From Sphingomonas sp. EC-HK361 (GTDB taxonomy: Bacteria; Pseudomonadota; Alphaproteobacteria; Sphingomonadales; Sphingomonadaceae), in assembly GCF_902498785.1 (NCBI RefSeq), contig NZ_LR701493.1:605459-669458 (forward strand): a stretch of 64,000 nucleotides of DNA, given 5' to 3'. Of the stretch, positions 1 through 8,088 are shown in pieces. Every line of letters begins with the position of its first letter. Within the stretch, counting starts at the first letter, position 1. The notes beneath the pieces are model-generated. The model saw nothing but the letters and a program-made list of their open reading frames with translations. It made no database searches and was not told the DNA's origin. Made by a program: the position numbers and the translations under genes.

Positions 1-1496
1 GGCTGGCGCACCTGTTCGGAGCTTGCGGTGCGCACCGCGCGCGCGGTTTCGTGGAAGGTGAGGCAGGCGGGCTCGAACTCGACGCCGCACGCGCCCAGCA
101 AACGGCGGACTTCGGCTTCGGTATCGGCGACCAGCGTTTCGTGGATCACGCGGTGGATACGGGCCGGCTGCACCGTGTCGAGATGCGCCATCAGCCGCAC
201 ATAATCGCGGTAATAGCGGCCCATGTCATCAAGCGCGTAGCTGAACGCCTGACCGCGCGCGAAATGCTGTTTGAAGTTCGAGAAACAGCACGCCCGCGGA
301 TCGCGCCGCGCGTCGATGATCGTCGCGTTGGGCAGGATCAGCCGGATGAGGACGACATGCGCCCAGTTGTTCGGCAACTTGTCGATGAAGAACGGACGGT
401 CGGTGCGCCGCTGGACGGCGGTCCGCCGCAGATACTCCTCTCCCATCGCGCGCGCCTGGTCCGCGGTCAGATCGGCGAGGCCGTGCGGATAGCGATCGAT
501 CCGCCGCGCGAGGGCGGGGAGATCGGGCAACTCGCTCGTCCCCTCGATCCGGCTATGGCTGGCGAGGATCTGCTCGACCAGCGTCGATCCGGCGCGCGGC
601 ATGCCGAGGATAAAGATCGGGTCGCGTGACGGCGTTCCCCAGCCGGCGCGCGCGGCGAAGAAATCGGGTGTGGCGAGCGCGGTGCAGTCGTCGACGAAGC
701 GCTCGGTTTCGTCCGCGTCATAGGTCAGCTGGGTGCGGCGCAGCGCATTGCCGGCCGCATAATGGGCAAACGCGCGGTCCGCCTCGCGGCGATCCTCGCA
801 TGCCTTGCCGAGCGCGAAGTCGAGGTGGAAGCGGTCTTCGTCGGCAATCGCCGCGTCGGCGCGCGCGGCCTCCATCGCGGCGATATCGGCATCCTCGAAG
901 CGCACCGTCTTCAGGTTCGCGAGACTCCACCACGCCTCGCCGAGGTCGGGTTTGAGCGCAATCGCGTGGCGGTAGGCGGCGATGCCGTCCGCCTGGCGTC
1001 CGACCGTCTTCAGCATATGGCCATAGCTCATCCAGACTTTAGGCTGGTTCGGCGCGTCGTGCAGGACGCGCTCGTAGAGCGGGATTGCCTCCTCGAAACT
1101 GCCGAGCCGCCCCAACGCCGCCGCCTTCAGGTTCGCATGGCCGATATGATCGGGGTCCTCGGCGATCAGCGTGTCGAGCTCGGCGAGCGCATCGACCGGA
1201 CGGTTCAGCCGGTAGAGCACGATCGCGAGGTTCGCGCGCGCGGCCGAGAATGCGGGCGAAAGCTCCAGCGCGCGGCGCAGGAGGTGCTCGGAATCCTTCA
1301 GCCGCCCGATCCGGCCGGCCAGTTCAGCCAGCATGCGGATCGCACGCACATCGAACGGGTCGCGCTTCAGATACGCCTTCAACCCGCGCTCCGCCTCGGG
1401 AATGCGGTTGTCGTGGAGCGCGAGCGCGGCGTCGAGCAGGTCCGGCGGGTAGCGGCCCGCACTTGGCTGATCGGATGAGGGCGCGCGGCTAGCCAT
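1..1496 (-). CDS. TPR-containing sulfotransferase family protein (3' end outside window)
   Basis: About 498 codons are visible from an ATG at 1496; the gene runs off the left edge. Residues roughly 20-240 form helical repeats with the TPR pattern (for example AFSAARANLAIVLYRLNRP and GHANLKAAALGRLGSFEEA). At about residue 292 comes FILGMPRAGSTLVEQ, the 5'-phosphosulfate-binding loop of PAPS-dependent sulfotransferases, followed by FIDKLPNNW and a conserved DARRDPRACCFSNF stretch that would bind the 3'-phosphate. Family knowledge: such TPR-sulfotransferase fusions are common near TonB receptors in Sphingomonadales and Caulobacterales, with acceptors mostly unknown. It is divergent from the APC permease. 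No signal peptide is visible, so it is probably cytoplasmic. The substrate cannot be read from the sequence. Confidence 0.85.
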   Translation of the reverse strand, partial: MASRAPSSDQPSAGRYPPDLLDAALALHDNRIPEAERGLKAYLKRDPFDVRAIRMLAELAGRIGRLKDSEHLLRRALELSPAFSAARANLAIVLYRLNRPVDALAELDTLIAEDPDHIGHANLKAAALGRLGSFEEAIPLYERVLHDAPNQPKVWMSYGHMLKTVGRQADGIAAYRHAIALKPDLGEAWWSLANLKTVRFEDADIAAMEAARADAAIADEDRFHLDFALGKACEDRREADRAFAHYAAGNALRRTQLTYDADETERFVDDCTALATPDFFAARAGWGTPSRDPIFILGMPRAGSTLVEQILASHSRIEGTSELPDLPALARRIDRYPHGLADLTADQARAMGEEYLRRTAVQRRTDRPFFIDKLPNNWAHVVLIRLILPNATIIDARRDPRACCFSNFKQHFARGQAFSYALDDMGRYYRDYVRLMAHLDTVQPARIHRVIHETLVADTEAEVRRLLGACGVEFEPACLTFHETARAVRTASSEQVRQ

Positions 1497-1580
1497 GTGC
1501 CCCGGCATAGCCAAGGGCGATGCCCCTCGCCAAGCGGGGCGTTTCATGGTCTGATGTTGGGGAATGCGAGGCGGGGCGGG

Positions 1581-2873
1581 ATGAACGATCAGGAGACACG
1601 GCCATTCGGCTTCTGGACCGCGGTGGCGCTCGTCGTCGGCGGGGTCATCGGTGCCGGCATCTATGTCGTGCCGACATCGTTCGCGAACTATGGCTGGAGC
1701 GGCGCCGCGGCATGGATCGCGGGCGGCATCGGCGCGCTGATCATAGGCCGCGTGCTGGCCGCGCTCACCGCCGCGCGGCCCGACCAGCCGGGGCTGATCG
1801 CGGCGATCGGCGCCGAATTGGGGCCGGTGATCGGCGTGCTCGTCGGCTGGGAGGCCTGGGTCAGCTACTGGTGTGCCAACGCCTATATCTCGCTGACCGC
1901 GGCGCGTTATGCCGGGCAGATCGTCCCCGGCCTCGCGATGACCCCCGTCCGTCAGGCGGTGACGGCGTGCGCGCTGCTCGTTGCGCTGACCCTCCTCAAC
2001 CTCAGCGGACTGAAGACGTCGGGCCGGTTTCAGGTCGTGACGACAGCGCTCAAGCTGCTACCGCTCGCGGCCGTGGTCGCGATCGTCGCTGGGCTCGCGC
2101 TTGGCGGCGGTGAGGGCGCTGCGATCACCCCGCAGGCGCCGCTAAACCTCGGCACGCTGGTGGCAGCGACCGCGCTCAGCATGGTCGCGATCATCGGCTT
2201 CGAATCCGCGAGCATCGCCGCCGAGCGCATCCGCGAGCCCGAACGCAACGTCACGCGCGCGACGATGCTGGGCATTGCGCTGTCCTGTGCGATTTACCTC
2301 GTCGTCTGCACCGGTATCGTGCTGACGACACCCGCCGCCGATCTGGCCGGGTCGAACGCGCCGGTCGCGATGTTCATCGCGCGGCATTGGGGACCGTGGG
2401 CGGGCGCCGCGGTGGCGGCGTTTGCGGTGATCTCGACGGTCGGGTGCCTCAACGTCTGGGTGCTGATGCAGGGCGAGGTGCCGCTCGGCCTCGCGCGTGC
2501 GGGACTGCTCCCCGCCTGGTTTGCGCGCACCAACGCGAAGGATATCGCGACCGTGCCGCTGGTCCTCGCCTCCGCGCTCGCCAGCGTGTTGCTGTTGGTC
2601 GGGTGCTGGCGCGGCGGCGCGGCGCTCATGGATTTCATGCTGCGGCTGACCGCGGTGTCGGGGGTGTGGATCTATGCCTTTGCCGGCATCGCCGCGATGA
2701 AGGCGCGGGTGCGCCCGGTGCTGGGGCTCCTTGCAACGCTGTTCTCGGTCGCCGTGATGATCGGCAGCGGGGCGGAGGCGACGCTGCTCAGCATCGCGCT
2801 GATGCTCGCCGCCTTGCCGCTCTACGCCGCCACCCGCCGCGCGGCCCTACGCACGGCGCAGCAGCCGGCCTGA
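1581..2873 (+). CDS. APC superfamily amino acid permease
   Basis: A 430-residue, highly hydrophobic protein with about 12 predicted membrane helices. Residues 20-31 (GGVIGAGIYVVP) are the unwound first helix of APC-family transporters, where the substrate amine and carboxylate bind. The overall pattern is closest to the basic amino acid/polyamine antiporter (AdiC/PotE) branch, although the substrate is not certain. I chose ATG 1581 because a purine-rich GGCGGGGCGGG precedes it and because the longer frame from 1497 adds a non-hydrophobic leader unlike the family. Its 3' end overlaps the convergent FAD oxidoreductase by 27 bp. It would import or exchange an amino acid or amine at the inner membrane. 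Confidence 0.85.
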   Translation: MNDQETRPFGFWTAVALVVGGVIGAGIYVVPTSFANYGWSGAAAWIAGGIGALIIGRVLAALTAARPDQPGLIAAIGAELGPVIGVLVGWEAWVSYWCANAYISLTAARYAGQIVPGLAMTPVRQAVTACALLVALTLLNLSGLKTSGRFQVVTTALKLLPLAAVVAIVAGLALGGGEGAAITPQAPLNLGTLVAATALSMVAIIGFESASIAAERIREPERNVTRATMLGIALSCAIYLVVCTGIVLTTPAADLAGSNAPVAMFIARHWGPWAGAAVAAFAVISTVGCLNVWVLMQGEVPLGLARAGLLPAWFARTNAKDIATVPLVLASALASVLLLVGCWRGGAALMDFMLRLTAVSGVWIYAFAGIAAMKARVRPVLGLLATLFSVAVMIGSGAEATLLSIALMLAALPLYAATRRAALRTAQQPA

Positions 2874-4460
2874 CAGCGACCGGTCGCGCAGGATTTCATG
2901 CGCGGCATTGTGGCCCGGCGCGCCGGTCACGCCGCCGCCGGGATGCGTCCCCGCGCCGCACATGTAGAGCCCTTTGATGGGCGCGCGGTAATCGCCATGG
3001 CCGAGCACCGGGCGCGCCGCCCAGAGCTGATCAAGCGTCATGTGGCCGTGCATGATATCGCCGCCGATCAGCCCGAACTTGCGCTCCAGATCGAGCGGCG
3101 AATGGATCTGCCGGGCGATGATCGAGGCCGTGAAATTGGGGGCGTGCTTCGTGACCTCCTCGACGATCGCGTCCGCCGCGGCCTCGCGCTCGTCGTCCCA
3201 GTTGCGACCGTCCGGCAGCTCCGGCGCGAACTGCTGGCAGAAGAGGCTCGCGATATGCTGGCCCGGCGGCGCGAGGGTATCATCGACGCTCGTCGGCAGC
3301 TTCATCTCGACGATCGGCGCCTTCGACCAGCCATAGGCCTTTGCGTCGGTGAACGCCTTGTCCATGTAATCGAGCGTCGGCGCGATGATGATCCCGGCGG
3401 TGTGATGCTCGGCCTTTTCCTTGCCCGGCAGGACGGTGAAATCGGGCAGTTCGGAGAGCGCGACGTTCATCCGGAACGTGCCCGACCCGGCCTTGTAGCC
3501 GTCCATCCGCCGCGCGAACTCGGGCGTCATGTCGGCGCGGTCGACGAGTTGGCGGAAGAGCAGGGCGGGCCCTGCGTTCGACGCGACGATCGGCGCCGCG
3601 ATCTCCTCCCCGCTTTCCAGCCGCACGCCGGCGACACGCTTGCCATCGACGAGCACGCGCGCGACCGGCGCCTCCAGGCTGATCTCCACCCCCGCCTCGA
3701 CGCACGCCTCGGCCATATACTGCGTGATCGCGCCCATCCCGCCGACGCTGTGGCCCCACATCCCCATCTTGCCGTTCACCTCGCCGAAGACGTGATGAAG
3801 GAGGACGTAGGCGCTGCCCGGCGTGTCGGGGCTGGCATAGTTGCCGACGACCGCGTCGAAGCCGAAAGCGGCCTTCACATGCTCGTTCTCATACCAGCTA
3901 TCGAGGAAGCTGCGCGCGGACTTGACGAACAGGTCCATGACGTCACGCTGCGCCTCGATGTCCATGCCCGCGAGCCGCCGCCCCTGCGCGACGCCGGCGA
4001 TCAGCGACCGCAGGCCGCCGCCGACATTGGGCGGCGTCTTGAGCGCCAGATCGCGCAGCACCTGCGCGACGCGTTCCAGCGCTTCCTCATAGCGAGGGAA
4101 GGTCTCCGCATCCTTCGCCGAAAAGCGCGCGAACTCGGCCTGCGTGCGCGCCGTCCCGCCGCCGAGTTTCAGATAGCCGTCCGCGTGCGGGAAAAAGTTG
4201 CTGATCGTCCGCTCGATGATCCGCCAGCCGCGTTCGTGCAGCTTCATGTCCCTGATGACCTTGGGGCGGAGCAGGCTGACGGTGTAGCTGGCGGTCGAGT
4301 TGCGGAAGCCGGGGTGGAACGCCTCGGTCACCGCCGCGCCGCCGACGATGTGGCGGCGCTCGAGGACGCGGACCTTCATACCCGCGCGGGCGAGGTAGAA
4401 GGCGCAGACGAGGCCGTTATGCCCGCCGCCGATGATGAGCGCGTCGTAGGATTTGGTCAT
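2847..4460 (-). CDS. NAD(P)/FAD-dependent oxidoreductase, phytoene desaturase-like (PYROXD2 type)
   Basis: A 537-residue flavoprotein. Residues 11-16 (GGGHNG) with a glutamate after the second strand (RVLERR) form the dinucleotide-binding Rossmann motif. The C-terminus carries the second FAD-contact segment (LYMCGAGTHPGGGVTGAPG). Full-length similarity is to the phytoene-dehydrogenase/PYROXD2 group, in which many members are not carotenoid enzymes. No other carotenoid gene is nearby. It lies 66 bp downstream of the Rieske oxygenase on the same strand, so the two are probably one transcript controlled by the divergent TetR protein. The reaction is unknown; desaturation or oxidation of a substrate handled by the Rieske enzyme is an inference. 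Confidence 0.85.
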   Translation of the reverse strand: MTKSYDALIIGGGHNGLVCAFYLARAGMKVRVLERRHIVGGAAVTEAFHPGFRNSTASYTVSLLRPKVIRDMKLHERGWRIIERTISNFFPHADGYLKLGGGTARTQAEFARFSAKDAETFPRYEEALERVAQVLRDLALKTPPNVGGGLRSLIAGVAQGRRLAGMDIEAQRDVMDLFVKSARSFLDSWYENEHVKAAFGFDAVVGNYASPDTPGSAYVLLHHVFGEVNGKMGMWGHSVGGMGAITQYMAEACVEAGVEISLEAPVARVLVDGKRVAGVRLESGEEIAAPIVASNAGPALLFRQLVDRADMTPEFARRMDGYKAGSGTFRMNVALSELPDFTVLPGKEKAEHHTAGIIIAPTLDYMDKAFTDAKAYGWSKAPIVEMKLPTSVDDTLAPPGQHIASLFCQQFAPELPDGRNWDDEREAAADAIVEEVTKHAPNFTASIIARQIHSPLDLERKFGLIGGDIMHGHMTLDQLWAARPVLGHGDYRAPIKGLYMCGAGTHPGGGVTGAPGHNAAHEILRDRSLSGRLLRRA

Positions 4461-4479
4461 AGCGCAATATCCGTTGGTG

Positions 4480-4530
4480 CTGAGCGAAGTCGAAGCACGT
4501 TGGTGATCGCTGGCCTTCGACTTCGCTCAG
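4480..4530. repeat. Palindromic intergenic repeat (CTGAGCGAAGTCGAAG type)
   Basis: CTGAGCGAAGTCGAAG at 4480-4495 is followed, 19 bases later, by its exact reverse complement at 4515-4530. The right arm includes the last codon and stop of the Rieske oxygenase. Sequences of this kind are scattered in sphingomonad genomes, and a transcript through it would fold into a 16-bp hairpin. No T-tract follows, so it is more likely a REP-like element or RNA-stability hairpin than a terminator. Confidence 0.75.
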
Positions 4531-5717
4531 GCCGAACGGTGGGGATAGCGCGACCACCCCGCCGCCGGCGCATGGTGTAGCCGCGCCTCGGGAATCCTCT
4601 CCCTGATCTTCCGCGCGAAGCTGCGCAGGCACACCTCGCTCGCCCCGATCGGCCCGACTGCGTAGCTGCGCGACGCCATGCCCTGCTGCACCCGCTCGAT
4701 CAGCCAGGTATCCTCGGCATTCACGGTGCGGTTGATCCGCCAGTTGGCGTAGCGGACGAGCTTCATCACGCGTCGATCGTCTGGCAGGGCGAAGGTCATC
4801 TCGCGCAGCACGCTCGTCGTCGGCGTCAACGGCAGCCACTGCATGAAATCGATCTGGTCGGCATAGATGTCGAACGCCATGTTCGGCCACAGCTTGTAAT
4901 ACAGCCACAGCCGCTGGTTCGCCTCCGGCAGATGATCCACGCGCGGCAGATGCGTCTGATAGAATCGCTCCCACGGATCGGCGGAGGGGCGATCGACGAG
5001 CTGCCCCGACATCTTGTCGACGAACGGCTCCGCTTCGATCGCGTAGCTCTTGCCGAACAGCCGCGTCAGCCCTTCATGCGCGACGGGGATGTGCAGGTTG
5101 TCCGAATAATTGTCGCCGACATTCTTCCAGTTCACCGCCCGTTCGCGGAGGCGGACGTCGCTCAGGCGGCGCATATCCTCGAAGCGATAGGGCGCGATCT
5201 CGTGGTCGTAGGGCGCCATCATGTCCGCGACCGAAGGACCGCCATCCTCCAGCCGAACGAAGACGAACCCGCGCCACCGATCGATCTCGACCGGGGCGAG
5301 GCCGTTGTCCTCGAGCCGTAGCGCGGGATAGTCGCGCTTCATCGGCACGCCAGACAGCCGCCCGTCGAGCCCATAGGTCCAGGCGTGATAGGGGCAGACG
5401 AGCTTGCGCGCGCACCCCGCATTTCCCTCGACGAGCCGCATCGCGCGGTGGCGGCAGACATTGTGGAAGGCGCGCAGTGCGCCGTCGTCGCCGCGCAGCA
5501 CGACGAGGCTTTCACCGAGATATTCGATTGTCCGCCAGTCGCCCGGGTTCGGCAGGTCGCTTTCGTGACAAACGATCTGCCAGGACGGCCGGATGACCCG
5601 ATCGCACTCGACCGCGAAATACTCGGCGTCGGTGTAGAGCCAGCCCGGCAGGCTCCAGTCAGCATCCGGATCGGGTGCCGGCGCCGGTGGGGAAAGGTCG
5701 GCGAAACGCTGCGCCAT
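4527..5717 (-). CDS. Rieske-type aromatic ring-hydroxylating/monooxygenase alpha subunit
   Basis: A 396-residue protein. The N-terminal Rieske [2Fe-2S] domain shows C-x-H at about residues 87-89 (VCRHRAM) and C-x2-H at about 107-110 (VCPYHAW). The C-terminal SRPBCC domain holds the mononuclear iron site: DNLHIPVAH supplies the His-x4-His pair near residues 206-211, with an Asp expected further on. ATG 5717 is preceded by CCGGGAGGC, a good ribosome site; longer frames lack the family N-terminus. No beta subunit, ferredoxin or reductase gene is adjacent, so electron donors must be encoded elsewhere. The divergent BetI-like regulator hints at a quaternary-amine or carnitine-like substrate, but an aromatic one is equally possible. 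Confidence 0.88.
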   Translation of the reverse strand: MAQRFADLSPPAPAPDPDADWSLPGWLYTDAEYFAVECDRVIRPSWQIVCHESDLPNPGDWRTIEYLGESLVVLRGDDGALRAFHNVCRHRAMRLVEGNAGCARKLVCPYHAWTYGLDGRLSGVPMKRDYPALRLEDNGLAPVEIDRWRGFVFVRLEDGGPSVADMMAPYDHEIAPYRFEDMRRLSDVRLRERAVNWKNVGDNYSDNLHIPVAHEGLTRLFGKSYAIEAEPFVDKMSGQLVDRPSADPWERFYQTHLPRVDHLPEANQRLWLYYKLWPNMAFDIYADQIDFMQWLPLTPTTSVLREMTFALPDDRRVMKLVRYANWRINRTVNAEDTWLIERVQQGMASRSYAVGPIGASEVCLRSFARKIRERIPEARLHHAPAAGWSRYPHRSA

Positions 5718-5765
5718 TTGGGCCTCCCGGTTGCTTGTTGAACGACCGTATAATAACGTGCCGTC
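5718..5765. promoter_or_regulatory. Divergent promoter region between Rieske oxygenase and TetR genes
   Basis: This 48-bp gap must hold the promoters of both divergent genes. It is AT-rich against its surroundings and contains TATAAT at 5749-5754. On the minus strand TATTATAC overlaps the same bases. Near-symmetric GACCGT and ACGTGCCGTC flank the AT core, a plausible TetR operator, but symmetry is imperfect and no good -35 box is certain. Confidence 0.4.
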
Positions 5766-6359
5766 ATGCACAAGCCCGCCTATTCGCGCGATCATCCCGA
5801 CGATCGCCGCGCGAGCCTGATCGCGGCGACCCGGCGTGTGCTGACCCGCGGGGGGGCCGGCGCAGCGACGGTGCGGGCGATCGCGGCGGAGGCGGGGGTG
5901 TCGCCGGGTCTGGTCGGCCATCACTTCGACGGAATCGATGCGTTGATCGCGGCGACCTATGCGGTGGTCGGCGCCGAGGTCGAGGCGGCGCTGGCCGCGG
6001 CCGTCGCGGGTGCCGGCGACGATCCGCGGGCGCGCCTGTCGGCCTATGTCGGGGCGAGCTTCGCCGCGCCGATCGCGGACCCCGCGCTGCTCGCGACCTG
6101 GATCGCCTTCTGGAGCCTGGTCGCCGCCAAGTCGGAGATCGCGCGGCTGCATGAGCGCGTCTACGCCGCCTATCGCGCCGATCTTGAGGCTCTGCTCGCG
6201 GCATGCGGCGTGGCGGCGGCGCGTCGCCGGCTAGCCGCCATTGCGATCACCGCGCTGGTCGACGGGCTGTGGCTGGAGCTCTGCCTGTCCCCGGCGACCT
6301 TTACCGCCGCAGAGGCGCGCGCGATCGCCGAGGCGCAGCTGGCGGCGCTGCTCGTATAG
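5766..6359 (+). CDS. TetR family transcriptional regulator, BetI-like
   Basis: A 197-residue protein. Residues about 10-55 form the TetR DNA-binding domain (SLIAATRRVLTRGGAGA, then a helix-turn-helix with VRAIAAEAGVSPGLVGHHF). The remainder is alpha-helical and resembles the ligand-binding half of BetI-type regulators. It begins 48 bp from the divergent Rieske oxygenase start, the usual arrangement for a local repressor. The inducer is probably a substrate or product of the Rieske/FAD pair. BetI itself senses choline, but no choline or betaine dehydrogenase gene is in view, so that link is weak. Confidence 0.85.
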   Translation: MHKPAYSRDHPDDRRASLIAATRRVLTRGGAGAATVRAIAAEAGVSPGLVGHHFDGIDALIAATYAVVGAEVEAALAAAVAGAGDDPRARLSAYVGASFAAPIADPALLATWIAFWSLVAAKSEIARLHERVYAAYRADLEALLAACGVAAARRRLAAIAITALVDGLWLELCLSPATFTAAEARAIAEAQLAALLV

Positions 6360-6373
6360 CGCAGGCACATGCC

Positions 6374-6473
6374 ACCCCGGCGAAGGCCGGGGCCCAGTTG
6401 AAATGTGGGATGTCATAGCGCGCCACGCTCGTTTCCGATGGTCGCGCAACTGGGCCCCGGCCTTCGCCGGGGT
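6374..6473. repeat. Long inverted repeat, MITE/REP-like, with 27-bp perfect arms
   Basis: The arm at 6374-6400 is perfectly complementary to 6447-6473, with 46 bases between. The arms contain the core CCCCGGCGAAGGCCGGGG, itself nearly palindromic. It occupies the gap between the convergent TetR and M20 peptidase genes. Related but shorter palindromes lie at 51092-51112 and 54107-54150. No encoded transposase is present; it resembles a non-autonomous, REP-type element. Confidence 0.85.
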
Positions 6474-6495
6474 GACGACAACTCGGAAGACTGCC

Positions 6496-7893
6496 CTATC
6501 GCGACAAATCGGTGAGGAGCGACCGGTAATAGGCAATCGCCGGGCGGATGTTCGCAACCGGGGTCCGTTCGTTCAACCCGTGGCTGAAATCGTCCGATTC
6601 CTTCAGGAACATCGGGCTCGCGCCGTAGCTGGGTACGCCGTGATACCGGAACCACATGCTGTCGCTCGCGCCCGCGGCCATGCTGGGGAAGACGGGGACG
6701 CCGGGATAGGTCTTCGCCATCGCCTTCGTCACCGCCGCGACGAAATCGGCGCGGACGGGGGACGCGTCGTTGGGCACCGAGCCTTCGGTCACGTCCTTGA
6801 AGGCCACGGCCGGATCGGCGGCGACGCGCGACAGCTCCGCCATCACCGCGGCGGGCTTCACGCCGGGAAAGATACGGCAGTTGATGTTCGCGGTCGCACG
6901 CTGGGGCAGCGCGTTCAGCGCGTGGCCGCCCGATACCATCGTCGCGACGCAGGTCGTGCCGATCTGTCCGACATAGGCGGGGTCGGCGGCAAGGACCGCG
7001 ATCGCCTTCTCGTCCGCCGGGTTCTTCGCGAACGCGCGCATCGCATCGGCGATCGCGCCGGTCTTGTGCTTGGCGGCCTCGACGAAGAAGGTCCGCGTCA
7101 CGTCATTGACCTGCGGGGTAAAGCGGTAGTTGCCGATCCGCACCAGCGCCGCGGACAGCTGGTTGATTGCGTTGAGCTTGCGCGGGGCCGACGAATGCCC
7201 GCCCGGATTGGTGACGGTCAGCTCGAAATCGGCATAGGTCTTCTCCGCCCCCTGCCAGGTGAAGAACTGCGGCTTGCCATCCTCCGCCAGATGCCCGCCG
7301 CCGCCGTCGATATTGAGCACCATTTCGGCGTTCTTCAGCTTCTCCGCGATCAGCGCGCTCGTCTTCATCCGCGTCTCCTCGTCGCCCGAGAATTCGAGGA
7401 TGATGTCGCGGCGCGGGCGAAAGCCTTCGCGCTTCATCTGGAGGAGCGCCGCCATCGCGATCGCGGCATCGAACTTCATGTCGGTCGCGCCGCGCCCGAA
7501 GAGATAGCCGTTCTCGACCACCGGCGTGAACGGATCGCGCTGCCAGTCGGCGGGCTTCGCCTCGACCACGTCGATATGCCCCGAAATGACGAGCGGCTTC
7601 GCCTTCGGATCGGTGCCCGGCCAGCGCGCGATCATATACGCCGTGTCGTCAACCGGCGTGATGCTGATCTCGTCGGTCGCAAACCCGCCCGCGACCAGCA
7701 CCGATTTCAGATAGGCGGCGAGCTGCGGTGTCTGGTTGCCGGGTCCCGCCACGCTGCGAAAAGCAATGGCGCGCTTGGCGATGTCGAGCGCCTGGGTTTC
7801 GGCGGGAGTCGCGGGTGCATCCGCTGCATGTGTCATCGAGGGAGACATCCCTGCGAACGCGATCGTCATTGCCGCCACAACTGTCCGCATCAT
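6496..7893 (-). CDS. Secreted M20/M25/M40 family metallopeptidase
   Basis: A 465-residue protein starting at ATG 7893 (a second ATG follows directly), with GAAGGGTGGCG upstream. Residues 1-25 are a signal peptide ending near THAADAP. The di-zinc hydrolase ligands are visible: H in SGHIDVVEA, D in GRGATDMKF, the catalytic/ligand glutamates in SGDEETR, and a late H in DDFSHGLNER. An internal dimerisation domain separates them. Family members remove amino acids from peptides or deacylate amino acids, so it probably works in the periplasm on small peptides. It is transcribed alone, divergent from the TonB receptor at 8089. Confidence 0.9.
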   Translation of the reverse strand: MMRTVVAAMTIAFAGMSPSMTHAADAPATPAETQALDIAKRAIAFRSVAGPGNQTPQLAAYLKSVLVAGGFATDEISITPVDDTAYMIARWPGTDPKAKPLVISGHIDVVEAKPADWQRDPFTPVVENGYLFGRGATDMKFDAAIAMAALLQMKREGFRPRRDIILEFSGDEETRMKTSALIAEKLKNAEMVLNIDGGGGHLAEDGKPQFFTWQGAEKTYADFELTVTNPGGHSSAPRKLNAINQLSAALVRIGNYRFTPQVNDVTRTFFVEAAKHKTGAIADAMRAFAKNPADEKAIAVLAADPAYVGQIGTTCVATMVSGGHALNALPQRATANINCRIFPGVKPAAVMAELSRVAADPAVAFKDVTEGSVPNDASPVRADFVAAVTKAMAKTYPGVPVFPSMAAGASDSMWFRYHGVPSYGASPMFLKESDDFSHGLNERTPVANIRPAIAYYRSLLTDLSR

Positions 7894-7978
7894 CGCCACC
7901 CTTCTCGCGTCATTCCGATGGGAGGATAGGCAGCGGAAGCGGCGCGCGACAAGCGCTCGTATCGCTGCGCAAAATGCG

Positions 7979-8007
7979 TTGCACACCGGACCAATTCCCG
8001 CTACCGA
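7979..8007 (+). promoter_or_regulatory. Candidate sigma70-type promoter of the module A TonB receptor
   Basis: TTGCAC at 7979-7984 is separated by 17 bases from TACCGA at 8002-8007. The spacing is ideal and the -10 box is imperfect. The palindromic operator starts where the -10 ends, so a bound repressor would cover the transcription start. Predicted by eye only. Confidence 0.45.
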
Positions 8008-8024
8008 TTGGAAGCGCTTCCAAT
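8007..8024. promoter_or_regulatory. LacI-type operator, perfect palindrome ATTGGAAGCGCTTCCAAT
   Basis: An 18-bp perfect palindrome 65 bp upstream of the TonB receptor. Its 16-bp core TTGGAAGCGCTTCCAA recurs exactly at 17270-17285 before the GH3 gene. A central CG within an even palindrome of this length is typical of LacI-family operators, and the core resembles the CebR-type box TGGGAGCGCTCCCA. The LacI regulator at 14549 lies between the two sites and is the likely binder (inference). Confidence 0.85.
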
Positions 8025-8088
8025 TCGAAGCGCCAAGAATGGCGGATGCGTGCCGGATTGGGGCCGGCCACGTCCATGGGGAGGATGA

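Noticed and set aside
2898-4580. 560-codon plus-strand open frame opposite the FAD oxidoreductase
   Set aside because: Arg/Asp-rich translation without domain logic; the minus strand carries a full FAD enzyme with clear motifs. High GC makes long antisense frames common here.
4527-6152. 541-codon extended version of the Rieske oxygenase
   Set aside because: The extra N-terminus is antisense to the TetR gene and Arg-rich; ATG 5717 has a strong ribosome site.
6374-6473. Long inverted repeat as an insertion sequence or CRISPR repeat
   Set aside because: No transposase frame and no regularly spaced multi-copy direct repeats; it is a single palindromic element.
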